Shown here one piece after another: positions 35,874 through 43,766 of a stretch of 64,000 nt of DNA. Within the stretch, counting starts at the first letter, position 1. Every line of letters starts with the position of its first letter. A model generated the notes under the pieces. The model ran no database searches. It saw only the letters and a program-made list of their open reading frames with translations, and was not told the origin of the DNA. A program made the position numbers and the translations under genes. The stretch is from Glaciecola sp047250385 (GTDB taxonomy: Bacteria; Pseudomonadota; Gammaproteobacteria; Enterobacterales; Alteromonadaceae): NCBI RefSeq assembly GCF_047250385.1, contig NZ_JBLBVM010000055.1, forward strand, positions 124,001-188,000, in the 5' to 3' direction.

Positions 35874-37558
35874 TAGTGCACCTCCTTATATCGAATATTC
35901 ATTTGCGTATTAGGGGGCAGCTTTCCACCCTCTAGCGGGTTTTCATCCAGCGCGGCATTCCAAGACTTCACTAGGTTGTATGGCAGCCGCTCTGCGTATA
36001 TTGGGGCTACGCCACCGACCAAAATGATTTGATCGGTATTGGGCATGCGCAGCACTTCTTCTGGTCGCATTAAGGCGCGGGTCGTTTCAGCAATAGAGTC
36101 TTTTAGATCTGCATCAGGGCTGGTTGCCGACGTACCAAAGCTATGGGTTTTAATAGTGTGGTTGCCCAGCATGTCTGATATTTCTTTTGCTTCTTCAAGC
36201 GATGAAACACCAAAAAATTGCTTGAGATCAGTTTGCGAGTAAAAGGTCTGTGTCGCTTCCTTACCGTAGATGCGTGACACTTCACTTTTTGCCTGACAGA
36301 TAAACTGGCAGCGCAACCCATAACCGCGCAAAGCGGTTAAGTCATTCGCAAGACCAGGCAATGGAATGTTCGTCGCCTCATCCAGTAAGAAATGCACAGG
36401 CACATTGCCTTCAGTGCGGATCAATGACTTGATTGCCGCTTTAGTGACAAGGCCAATCCACGGCGCATAGGCTGCGCGGCGGTCATAGCGCGACATAATG
36501 TACACGCTGGTTTTTTCCTGTTTTAGCGCTTCAAAGGTAAAGTCACTTTTACTCACTGACTGCGCCAGCGGTGTAGAAGGGCTAAACGGCATAAGCACCT
36601 GCAATGCACCCGTTAGAAAATCAGCAAAGTAATCTTCTTCTGCATCCAGCAGGCCAGAGGTAAGTAGCGCAATATCACCAGATAGCGCAGTAGAGTTTGC
36701 CGCTTCTTCAAGCAGCGCTTTTAAACGCTTGGCGCTACTGACAATGCGAAACAATTCAGGCAAGGTGCAGCACGCTGGATTTTCAGCCGCCAGAAATAGC
36801 ATGGCGGTCAAAATCATATTGCGAGAACCACTACGAAAGAACTTGTTCTTATCGCCTTCAGCAGGCTCAGGCAAAAGCTGGTGCACTAACTCTTGCGCGT
36901 CTGCTAAGGCGTTTTGATTCATTGGCGGGTACGCCATATCATCAATCACCATTTGCAGCGGGTTAAAGCAGCTATTAGGAAAGCCAAATAGCTGATCTGG
37001 ATTGAGGTAAAACACTTTGTGTTTATGCTGCGCCTCACTCATTCGCGCAGTCATCGCGGCAATCTCGCCTTTAATGTCAGTAACAACTACCGAGGCCGCC
37101 TCGCTGTGGCCTTTCTCATCGCTTACACGATAACCGTGCAGCTTTGACGGCAAAGCAATTGAAATAGACTTGCCTGAGCCAGCAGGCGCTACGCATAAGG
37201 CATGGGTAAATGAGTAAAACATCGGGCGACCATTGAAGCAGCCAATAGGTACCCCATTATTCGGATCAAACAAGCCAGCCGTTTCGATGTCTTTTTCACT
37301 CGCAAAGCCAGCTTTACCAAACTTTTCAGACGGCGTTTCCGCCGCTTTTAAAAGTAGGTACTGATAACGGCCATGCAGCCATAATGGCCATGATTCTGTG
37401 ATGTTCTTCCAGCTACGATAGGCGCAAAATGCGGCTGTTAATTCAGCAAGTATTGGCAGCTCAGCGCGGTGATAAACACAAGCACTGGCTGATAAGCCCC
37501 AAAACACTGCCCAACTGACAGGTTTTAGAATTTTGGATAGATCTTCTCTACGGATCAT
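35873..37558 (-). CDS. VirD4/TraG-type coupling protein
   Basis: Conjugative coupling ATPase, about 561 aa, linking relaxosome DNA to a type IV secretion channel. Two N-terminal membrane helices (about residues 13-50), Walker A CVAPAGSGKS (about 123-132), Walker B VPVHFLLDEAT, and the TraG/VirD4 motif around YGLRCQFICQAKSEV. I use ATG 37558, preceded by GGAGG, rather than 37570. It heads a leftward operon of five genes. Its presence without T4SS genes is notable. Confidence 0.9.
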   Translation of the reverse strand: MIRREDLSKILKPVSWAVFWGLSASACVYHRAELPILAELTAAFCAYRSWKNITESWPLWLHGRYQYLLLKAAETPSEKFGKAGFASEKDIETAGLFDPNNGVPIGCFNGRPMFYSFTHALCVAPAGSGKSISIALPSKLHGYRVSDEKGHSEAASVVVTDIKGEIAAMTARMSEAQHKHKVFYLNPDQLFGFPNSCFNPLQMVIDDMAYPPMNQNALADAQELVHQLLPEPAEGDKNKFFRSGSRNMILTAMLFLAAENPACCTLPELFRIVSSAKRLKALLEEAANSTALSGDIALLTSGLLDAEEDYFADFLTGALQVLMPFSPSTPLAQSVSKSDFTFEALKQEKTSVYIMSRYDRRAAYAPWIGLVTKAAIKSLIRTEGNVPVHFLLDEATNIPLPGLANDLTALRGYGLRCQFICQAKSEVSRIYGKEATQTFYSQTDLKQFFGVSSLEEAKEISDMLGNHTIKTHSFGTSATSPDADLKDSIAETTRALMRPEEVLRMPNTDQIILVGGVAPIYAERLPYNLVKSWNAALDENPLEGGKLPPNTQMNIRYKEVH

Positions 37559-37753
37559 ATAAGCCTCCATGCCCCTGATGACTCAGGAGCTATCTGGTTA
37601 AAATAATTTTTGAAGGCTTTGCAAAGCTAAGACGATAATAACGAAGCGGCGACAGCATGCCAGCGCTTCGCCGAAGCTTGCCAAGCAAATTGCCCCGCTT
37701 GTAAATTCAGGTATGATCTAGGGCTTTTTAAATAAAGTTTTGAGAGCGGGAAT

Positions 37754-38476
37754 ATGGTCAGGCGATATAAAAAGAAGCCGTTTTATGAAGCGTCAAAAAT
37801 CCCGCAAGCGACGGTCTTTAAAGTGGTTGCCGGATACACAATGGGAATGAGTGCTCAAAAATGTGCTGATCAAGTTGGCATATCACGCCAATCCGTGCAA
37901 AAAATATTTACCGATATCGGTGGACGCGTTGCTTGGCTATTAGATGGCCACTTTCCAACCAGCAATAATAAAATGGGCGACTTCCTCACCAAGTTCGGAG
38001 ATGTCGCAGTGTTTAATCAAATGCTGGAATTACTGAAAGACAAATCAGGTGAAATCCTAAGCCAGTATGGCTCAGAAATAAGCTATGAAGATTTTAAGAA
38101 TTACAGAGATACGGGGGCAATCACTGTAAATGGCCAGCAAGGTCAGGAAAAAACGGCTACTCATCATTTTTTCCGTTATCGTATTTTAAATTTACTGATT
38201 CGTTTGTCTGAGAAAAACTATGGTATTCGCGAGGCGCAATACCCAAGGCACTATGCGTTTTGTAAGCTTTATTATCTGGTGTTAACCGTGATGATGTCGC
38301 AGACGATTAATGGGAGTAATGCAACTGGCGTTACCCACGCACAGATGCATGAAAAAATGCTATCGCAAGTCGATGAAGATAAACGCAATAAGCTAGAGTC
38401 AATGATATTTGAAGCCAAGTGCAATATGGTGTTGTGTATGCTGCTTATTTTTTCATTACATGAAGAGGCTATATAA
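37754..38476 (+). CDS. unrecognised HTH protein
   Basis: 240 aa, divergent from the coupling protein. The N-terminal 50 residues form a transposase-like helix-turn-helix (VVAGYTMGMSAQKCADQVGISRQSVQKIF). The rest is helical with no motif I recognise, and no DDE or nuclease residues stand out. GAGCGGG precedes the ATG. It may regulate the coupling operon, but that is only context. Confidence 0.72.
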   Translation: MVRRYKKKPFYEASKIPQATVFKVVAGYTMGMSAQKCADQVGISRQSVQKIFTDIGGRVAWLLDGHFPTSNNKMGDFLTKFGDVAVFNQMLELLKDKSGEILSQYGSEISYEDFKNYRDTGAITVNGQQGQEKTATHHFFRYRILNLLIRLSEKNYGIREAQYPRHYAFCKLYYLVLTVMMSQTINGSNATGVTHAQMHEKMLSQVDEDKRNKLESMIFEAKCNMVLCMLLIFSLHEEAI

Positions 38477-38543
38477 GCGCTATTGAGTCTTTTTTCTGAG
38501 TCCCGTTATACTTTCAATTAAATAGGTTTTGTGGACTACGAAA

Positions 38544-39005
38544 ATGAGAGCGATTTGTTCTGGGTGTGGTGAAAGTTTTTCTGACGAAAACTTAGATAAC
38601 TGTGAATGTGGACGCACGGAATGTTATCGCTGCCTAGCCCTGCATAAACAAAAAACAGGACATTCAAGTACCAGTGACTTAGGACGGTTCCGCGTCCAGC
38701 TTAATGAGCAATTTACCAGAGCTTTCTTGAAGGATCTTGAAAGTGAATTACTCACTTATCCTGAAGTTGACCGTTGCTTCAACCTAGCCTTACCCCAAGT
38801 CGTTAGTACATCGGTTTGGTTGACGCATAAAAAACATGGTGAAAAGCATTTTGATTTTAAGATGACGCGAAAACAATACGAGCAATTACTGAATACTTTC
38901 GATAACAATAGCCAGAATGTGCTCAACTTTTATGTTGATCGGGTGACAACATACCTTCAGTTGGTTATTGAAGAATTAAATAAGACGGCGGTTGGCGAAC
39001 CTTAG
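38544..39005 (+). CDS. hypothetical zinc-ribbon protein
   Basis: About 153 aa. N-terminal Cys-rich segment (CSGCGESF; CECGRTECYRC) suggests a zinc ribbon of four to six cysteines; the remainder is helical. ATG 38544 or the in-frame TTG 38529 could be the start; the latter is closer to AATAGG. Follows the HTH gene by about 60 bases on the same strand. Function unknown. Confidence 0.65.
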   Translation: MRAICSGCGESFSDENLDNCECGRTECYRCLALHKQKTGHSSTSDLGRFRVQLNEQFTRAFLKDLESELLTYPEVDRCFNLALPQVVSTSVWLTHKKHGEKHFDFKMTRKQYEQLLNTFDNNSQNVLNFYVDRVTTYLQLVIEELNKTAVGEP

Positions 39006-39092
39006 ATATGTCAAAAGTTACTCTGGGGCGTTGAGAAGTATTTATTGTCTGTGCGTTTTGCATGATTTTAGTCTTGCGAAATAGTTTCAGCT

Positions 39093-39130
39093 TATATTTA
39101 GGTTATTCTGTCAACCTATATTTAGGTTAT
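39093..39130. repeat. direct repeat next to second integrase
   Basis: TATATTTAGGTTAT occurs at 39093-39106 and 39117-39130, a 24-base period; the second copy runs into the last codons of the integrase gene. Possibly an attachment-site arm region for the second integrase. Confidence 0.6.
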
Positions 39131-40425
39131 CTTGCCAAACATACATCAAAAGCGATTTTCTCCAACCATTCATGCTTTTTCTCTAACAGATGCCCACGGC
39201 CATATTTCGGGCCTCGGCTTTTATGCCCCATTAATTCATCAATCACTTCTTCTGGCGCACCAATATCGCGCAAGCGGTCTTTGAAGGTGTGCCGCAGTGA
39301 ATAAAGTGTTTGTTTCGGCGTTGGCCGTAATTCGTTCTCACGTAGATATTTGTTAATCGCTGTGGATGCAGTATCTGAGTTGCTATAGCGGTGAAAGCCA
39401 TGTGGCTGTTTTTGGAATGCATGCAAAGATGCACCGACAAGCGGGATCTTGCGATCAGAATGTGGTGTTTTTAATGCATGGCCTTCATAAGCCTGAATCC
39501 AAATGAACGGAATTTCTCCAGTAAGGATAATATCCTCTTTGCGCAGCCCAATCAGCTCTGATTCGCGCGCGCCTGTGTCGCTCATCGCGAATATCAGCAT
39601 TCTCGCTTCATCATTTAGCCCAGCAAGAGCATCGCCCTTGAGCAAAGTATTTTGAACATAGCTGGCCTCAAAAGGCTGACGCGAATTTTTATCCATTTTA
39701 AATTTAAGCTCCTCAAAGAGGCGACGAAAATTTATATCTATTTCATTATCTAGGGCAATAGTGGCGAGAATGTCTTTCACATAGCCAAGGTTCTTATTGG
39801 CCGTATTGGCCAATATTTCCCGCTTGGCAATGCGGTCTCTTAATGCCGTGTGGAATTTAAGGATGTCTGAGCGCTGTAAGTCCTGTACCGCTTTATCTTT
39901 ACCCAGTACATCAATAAAAAACATAAAACCAGCTTGTCTGGGATTGCGCCATTTTCTGATTTGGTTGGATGATTTGTTAACGAGCCGAATTTTTGTGATT
40001 TCCCAATACTGTTTTAAACAGTCTTTAAGCAAAACATTGGGTTTGTCGATACCGCCAAGCACGGCTTTTACCGTATCTGTGCTGTCTAATTCTTTGCTTA
40101 TATGAGTAATTCGCCCAACGATGCGATCAATGGGCGCTTCGCTGATTTCAACGGCGCTGCGGTAATTAAGGTTAAAGGTTCTTGCGCGTTTTACTGCCAG
40201 TTTATAGTCAGTTTTAGGGCTGGGCTCGCCATGCTGAAGCACAAGGCTACGCCAGTATTCTTCAATAAAATCATTGTGAATCATTGCTTTGCGCATTGCC
40301 TCGCGGCGATCTCGCGTTTGAAGCGAGCTGCGCACAAATTTTCTAGGGTCAAAATGTGCCACATATTCTGGCACTCTGCGGCGGTAATAATACACGCCAT
40401 TTCTTTGCATCAAGTAATCGGTCAT
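39127..40425 (-). CDS. second tyrosine integrase (DUF6538 type)
   Basis: Phage-type recombinase, 432 aa. N-terminal DUF6538-like arm domain (YLMQRNGVYYYRRRVPEYV), a SAM-like core-binding region, and catalytic residues in MSDTGARESELIGL (Arg), SLRHTFKDRLRD (Arg of the HxxR block; the preceding His is replaced), LMGHKSRG and the Tyr of GPKYGRG. A different subfamily from the prfC-proximal integrase, so the element may be composite. A heptamer-repeat region lies directly upstream. Confidence 0.88.
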   Translation of the reverse strand: MTDYLMQRNGVYYYRRRVPEYVAHFDPRKFVRSSLQTRDRREAMRKAMIHNDFIEEYWRSLVLQHGEPSPKTDYKLAVKRARTFNLNYRSAVEISEAPIDRIVGRITHISKELDSTDTVKAVLGGIDKPNVLLKDCLKQYWEITKIRLVNKSSNQIRKWRNPRQAGFMFFIDVLGKDKAVQDLQRSDILKFHTALRDRIAKREILANTANKNLGYVKDILATIALDNEIDINFRRLFEELKFKMDKNSRQPFEASYVQNTLLKGDALAGLNDEARMLIFAMSDTGARESELIGLRKEDIILTGEIPFIWIQAYEGHALKTPHSDRKIPLVGASLHAFQKQPHGFHRYSNSDTASTAINKYLRENELRPTPKQTLYSLRHTFKDRLRDIGAPEEVIDELMGHKSRGPKYGRGHLLEKKHEWLEKIAFDVCLAR

Positions 40426-40432
40426 CGTCCAT

Positions 40433-40708
40433 GTATCCCAATTTGTATCCCAAAATGTAACTCAAATCGGGGATGCAACAGACGGAGCACTGCTTAGTGA
40501 AAAGCAAAATCGTGCTTATACAATATGTTACCGGATAATTATTTAAAATATTGTTAAGGGAAATGGCGGACACGGTGTCTGCCTATGTGGCAAGTGTGAA
40601 ATTGGTTTTATTAGCAATTTCAATGCCTTGGTGTTTAACCCTTAAGTGATACTTTAAAATGTATCCCGTTTTATGCCTGTTTTAGTATCCCAGCGATTTT
40701 GAGTTACA
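40433..40708. repeat. GTATCCC heptamers and inverted repeat upstream of second integrase
   Basis: GTATCCC at 40433, 40445, 40661 and 40685, and the related TTGCATCCC (reverse strand) at 40470-40478. The outer pairs flank an inverted repeat TGTAACTCAAATCG (40456-40469) / CGATTTTGAGTTACA (40694-40708). This arrangement resembles integrase/excisionase arm sites or an autoregulatory operator. No gene is seen in 40426-40774. Confidence 0.7.
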
Positions 40709-40774
40709 AGTAAAGATCATGACCGATTAAGTCAATGAAAAACCGTAAAGCGAGAAACTCGCCTTTGGGTAAGT

Positions 40775-40960
40775 TTAGATGCTCACATTTTCGGCAACGG
40801 CTTGCGCGCGTGCCAAAGCTTTCTTCGTTTGCATTCTGGCTTCGTATTCACGCTCTAATCGTTCAAAAATAGGCAGGTACGTTTCGCCATGAATAGCGAC
40901 AACTTTAGCCGCAACCTCATAAGCTTTTTTCAGTTCTTCGTCAGAAACACGTTGTGACAT
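40775..40960 (-). CDS. small basic-acidic helical protein
   Basis: 61 aa, no family recognised. Nearly all helix (SDEELKKAYEVAAKVVAIHG; RLEREYEARMQTKKALARAQ). Start ATG 40960 has AAAGGAG at good spacing; the frame from 40999 is too long. Lies between the second integrase and the mob region, reading toward the integrase. Confidence 0.68.
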   Translation of the reverse strand: MSQRVSDEELKKAYEVAAKVVAIHGETYLPIFERLEREYEARMQTKKALARAQAVAENVSI

Positions 40961-41039
40961 GGTATTACTCCTTTTGTTGTTAGCCACTCGATTTAACAAC
41001 TTAAACCTTTGTTAAATCTTCCTGTGATAGAGTAATAAA

Positions 41040-41600
41040 TGAAGATGCAATGAGGGAAGTGTCAACCCTAAAAGTAAACACTCCCCCTGTTGCATCCCCG
41101 ATTACAAAAAGCAGCCTGACTTGGGGTATATAACCCCTGTAAAGTCGGGCTACTGCAACATGTCTATTAGATCATATTTTGGTTAAAAAACGCTTAACTA
41201 TAGGTTGTTCTTCATATTCTTATGCCGCAATTATTTGAAATTCATACAGCCTGAATACTTATTCTGAAAATTATTTTTAACGTACCGTCTGGGCTTGTCT
41301 TCGCCTGTCATTGCTGATTAAAATTACTTGATGCTCAGCTATTTACGCACCCCTTTATTACTTTATAGGATGTCCTTAACTTAATTTTGGGATGCAATTT
41401 TTACGGGTAGTTTTTACCTTAAAGTGCAGGGCTAAGTCTGTATAACCCGATTGGTTAGCGTTAACGGAATGGTAAGGAATTTGCCATAAACTTGAAGTTG
41501 CCGATTACGCCAGATGTGTGTGGTAGTACCACACGGTCTGGGCAAGGGGTTGTATTACATAACCCCCGTTGCATCCCCATCGTAAATAGCGGAGGGGAAA
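41040..41600 (+). other. candidate oriT / relaxosome region
   Basis: A 560-base gap directly upstream of mobC with several stems: GGGAAGTGT/ACACTCCCC (41054-41086), AGCCTGACTT/AAGTCGGGCT (41113-41151) holding an inner GGGGTATATAACCCC (41123-41137), and GGGGTT/AACCCC (41546-41566). TTGCATCCC(C) recurs at 41091 (+), 41389 (-) and 41570 (+). Position before mobC-relaxase is where oriT is expected. No nic site consensus could be assigned. Confidence 0.55.
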
Positions 41601-41603
41601 TCC

Positions 41604-42122
41604 ATGAAAAACGAATTCAATAATTTAGGCGGCAATAGCAATTTGCCACCTGATAACTTGTCCGGCATTTTTAATGCGGCAAGTGATCCCAATCATCTCA
41701 TTCTTGCAAAAAATGGCGAGGCACCAACTCCCAAGAAAAAACGGCAGGCACCGTTTTCTCTGCGGCTCAGTTTTAACGAACGTCAAGAACTGGAGCAGCG
41801 TTCTGAAGATGCAGGCATCTCCATGGGGAGTTATTGCAAGTATGCCATTTTTGATATTCCTCCTCCGCGTCGCGCAAAACGACCTGTGCGCGATAAAGCT
41901 GAGCTGGCGAAACTTCTGGGCTCTGTGGGTAAGATTGGTAACAACCTTAACCAAATCGCACGCCAGCTCAATGTACACGGCTCAATAGAAGTGCCAGAGC
42001 TTCAGCAAGCGCTGGAAGATCTGACACGAATCCGTGAATCTGTCATGAAAGCGCTAGGATATGCAGAGGATGACTCAGCACCGGTTTATCCTGACAGTGG
42101 AATGCAACGAAATGATCATTAA
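41604..42122 (+). CDS. mobC: MobC-like relaxosome accessory protein
   Basis: Mobilisation protein, 172 aa. A ribbon-helix-helix-like domain (PFSLRLSFNERQELEQRSEDAGIS) and the MobC segment VGKIGNNLNQIARQLNVHGS are visible. MobC helps unwind oriT for the relaxase. The start ATG 41604 follows GGAGGGG. Its stop overlaps the relaxase ATG region by 11 bases, so the two are coupled. Confidence 0.87.
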   Translation: MKNEFNNLGGNSNLPPDNLSGIFNAASDPNHLILAKNGEAPTPKKKRQAPFSLRLSFNERQELEQRSEDAGISMGSYCKYAIFDIPPPRRAKRPVRDKAELAKLLGSVGKIGNNLNQIARQLNVHGSIEVPELQQALEDLTRIRESVMKALGYAEDDSAPVYPDSGMQRNDH

Positions 42123-43464
42123 GGCCTCGCAACGAAGTGGTGCCAGAAATCTGGCTAACCACCTTGCGAATACACAAGACAATGATCATGTCACGTTACA
42201 TGAAATACGAGGGCTGGCTGGCCAGTCTTTGCATGCGGCCTTATTAGAGATCGATGCGGTCTCTAAAGGTACGCAGTGCCAGCAGCCCTTGTTTTCTGTG
42301 TCCTTTAATCCGCCACAAGATGCGGATGTGAAACAAGGCCAATTTGATGCCGCCTTCGCCAAGCTTGAACAAAAGCTTGGGCTCACGGACCAGCCTCGCG
42401 TCGTAGTGTTCCATGAGAAAGAGGGACGGCGGCATTGCCATGTGGTTTGGTCGCGCATTGATGTAGACAATATGCGTGCAATCAACATGTCGCATTTCAA
42501 AAATAAATGTACAGAAATAAGCCGCGAGCTTTATTTGGATAACGGCTGGGCGATGCCCCAAGGCTTACAAAATAAAGCTGAGCGCGATACATTTCAGCTT
42601 GCCAACAGCGAATGGCAAAAGCTTAAACGCCATGGTGTTGATCCAAAAGAGATTAAATCACTCATCCAGAAAGCATGGCAAAGCTCAGATAATGGCGAAA
42701 GCTTTAAGCAGGCTTTGAAAGATTCTGGCTTGTTTCTCGCAAGAGGCGACAAACGTGGTTTTGTGGTGGTTGACCATACCGAGAAAGTTTATTCACTTTC
42801 CCGCCATGGTGGCATTAAAGCCAAAGAACTGAAAACGCGCTTGGGCTCGCCCGAAGATTTGCCATCTATAGCGCTTACCAATGTGCGTATTCGCAACATC
42901 TACACCAAAGAAATGCTCGGCAAGATAAATTCACTGAAAAACCAGCATAAGGCGCAGATGCGGCCTTATGAAGATCAGAAAGCTGCATTAATAAAGAAGC
43001 AGCGCCAAGAGCGGCGCGAGCAGCAAGAGCGCCACCGCTTGAAGCGCAAAGCCACTATGAAAGCAGTACGTGGCCGTTTCAGAAAAGGCGTAATGGGCTT
43101 TTTCGACAAAGTAACAGGTAAAGCCGAGCGCTTACGCCTGATTGGTCGTAAAGAACTCTATGCCGTAAAAGCTGAGCATTCAGAGGCGCGCCATAAAATG
43201 ATATTCCAGCACAATCGCGAACGCGCTGAGCTGCAAAAACACATTCGCCAGAACAAAGAACGCCATCTAGATGAGCGCAGACAACTGGCTAAAAGCATAC
43301 TGCAAATTCGTGCCGAGCAACGGGCTGAGCAGAAACACGATAAATTGCGCCAAGGCTTTGAGGATTCTACGCTAGACAAAGGCCAAGACAAGCCAAAACA
43401 AGATAAAGACGGCCAAGCTATCAATAGAGCCCGCAAAAACCGTAGAAGGCGTGATTTGGATTGA
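42112..43464 (+). CDS. MobA/VirD2-type relaxase
   Basis: DNA nickase for mobilisation, about 450 aa. The HUH metal motif is clear (FHEKEGRRHCHVVWSRID). The C-terminal 170 residues are extremely basic and coiled (RQERREQQERHRLKRKA). In motif I, where MOBP relaxases such as RP4 TraI have the nicking Tyr, the aligned position appears to be His (NLANHLANT, residue 17). The start ATG 42112 overlaps mobC; the frame opened at 42061 is too long. Confidence 0.87.
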   Translation: MIIKASQRSGARNLANHLANTQDNDHVTLHEIRGLAGQSLHAALLEIDAVSKGTQCQQPLFSVSFNPPQDADVKQGQFDAAFAKLEQKLGLTDQPRVVVFHEKEGRRHCHVVWSRIDVDNMRAINMSHFKNKCTEISRELYLDNGWAMPQGLQNKAERDTFQLANSEWQKLKRHGVDPKEIKSLIQKAWQSSDNGESFKQALKDSGLFLARGDKRGFVVVDHTEKVYSLSRHGGIKAKELKTRLGSPEDLPSIALTNVRIRNIYTKEMLGKINSLKNQHKAQMRPYEDQKAALIKKQRQERREQQERHRLKRKATMKAVRGRFRKGVMGFFDKVTGKAERLRLIGRKELYAVKAEHSEARHKMIFQHNRERAELQKHIRQNKERHLDERRQLAKSILQIRAEQRAEQKHDKLRQGFEDSTLDKGQDKPKQDKDGQAINRARKNRRRRDLD

Positions 43465-43586
43465 TCACGCCATACATTTATTTGATTACAACCCTGTGTA
43501 GAAAACTATCCAAAAGTATCAGCTTTACCTTGCTCATTCCCCGATTTTCTCATATTCTCACCTATAGTCTCATGGTAGGTAAAACT

Positions 43587-43766
43587 ATGTCCGATGAAAT
43601 TATGACCTTGAAAGAGGTGGCCGACTATCTCAAGTTGGCAGAGAAAACCGCGTATCGACTGGCCGCAGAGAGTAAATTGCCCGGATTTAAAGTGGGTGGC
43701 AGTTGGCGGTTTAAGCGAGAAGATGTCCTTAAATGGATCGAAGAACAAAAAAACAAGGCTAAATAA
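43587..43766 (+). CDS. HTH_17/excisionase-type DNA-binding protein
   Basis: 59 aa, MerR-like HTH of the excisionase family (TLKEVADYLKLAEKTAYRLAAESKLPGFKVGGSWRFKREDV). Such genes often head type I restriction-modification operons. The stop overlaps hsdM (TAATG). I begin at ATG 43587 with TAGGT upstream; the frame opening at 43461 lies in a non-coding tail. Probably regulates the hsd genes. Confidence 0.85.
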   Translation: MSDEIMTLKEVADYLKLAEKTAYRLAAESKLPGFKVGGSWRFKREDVLKWIEEQKNKAK

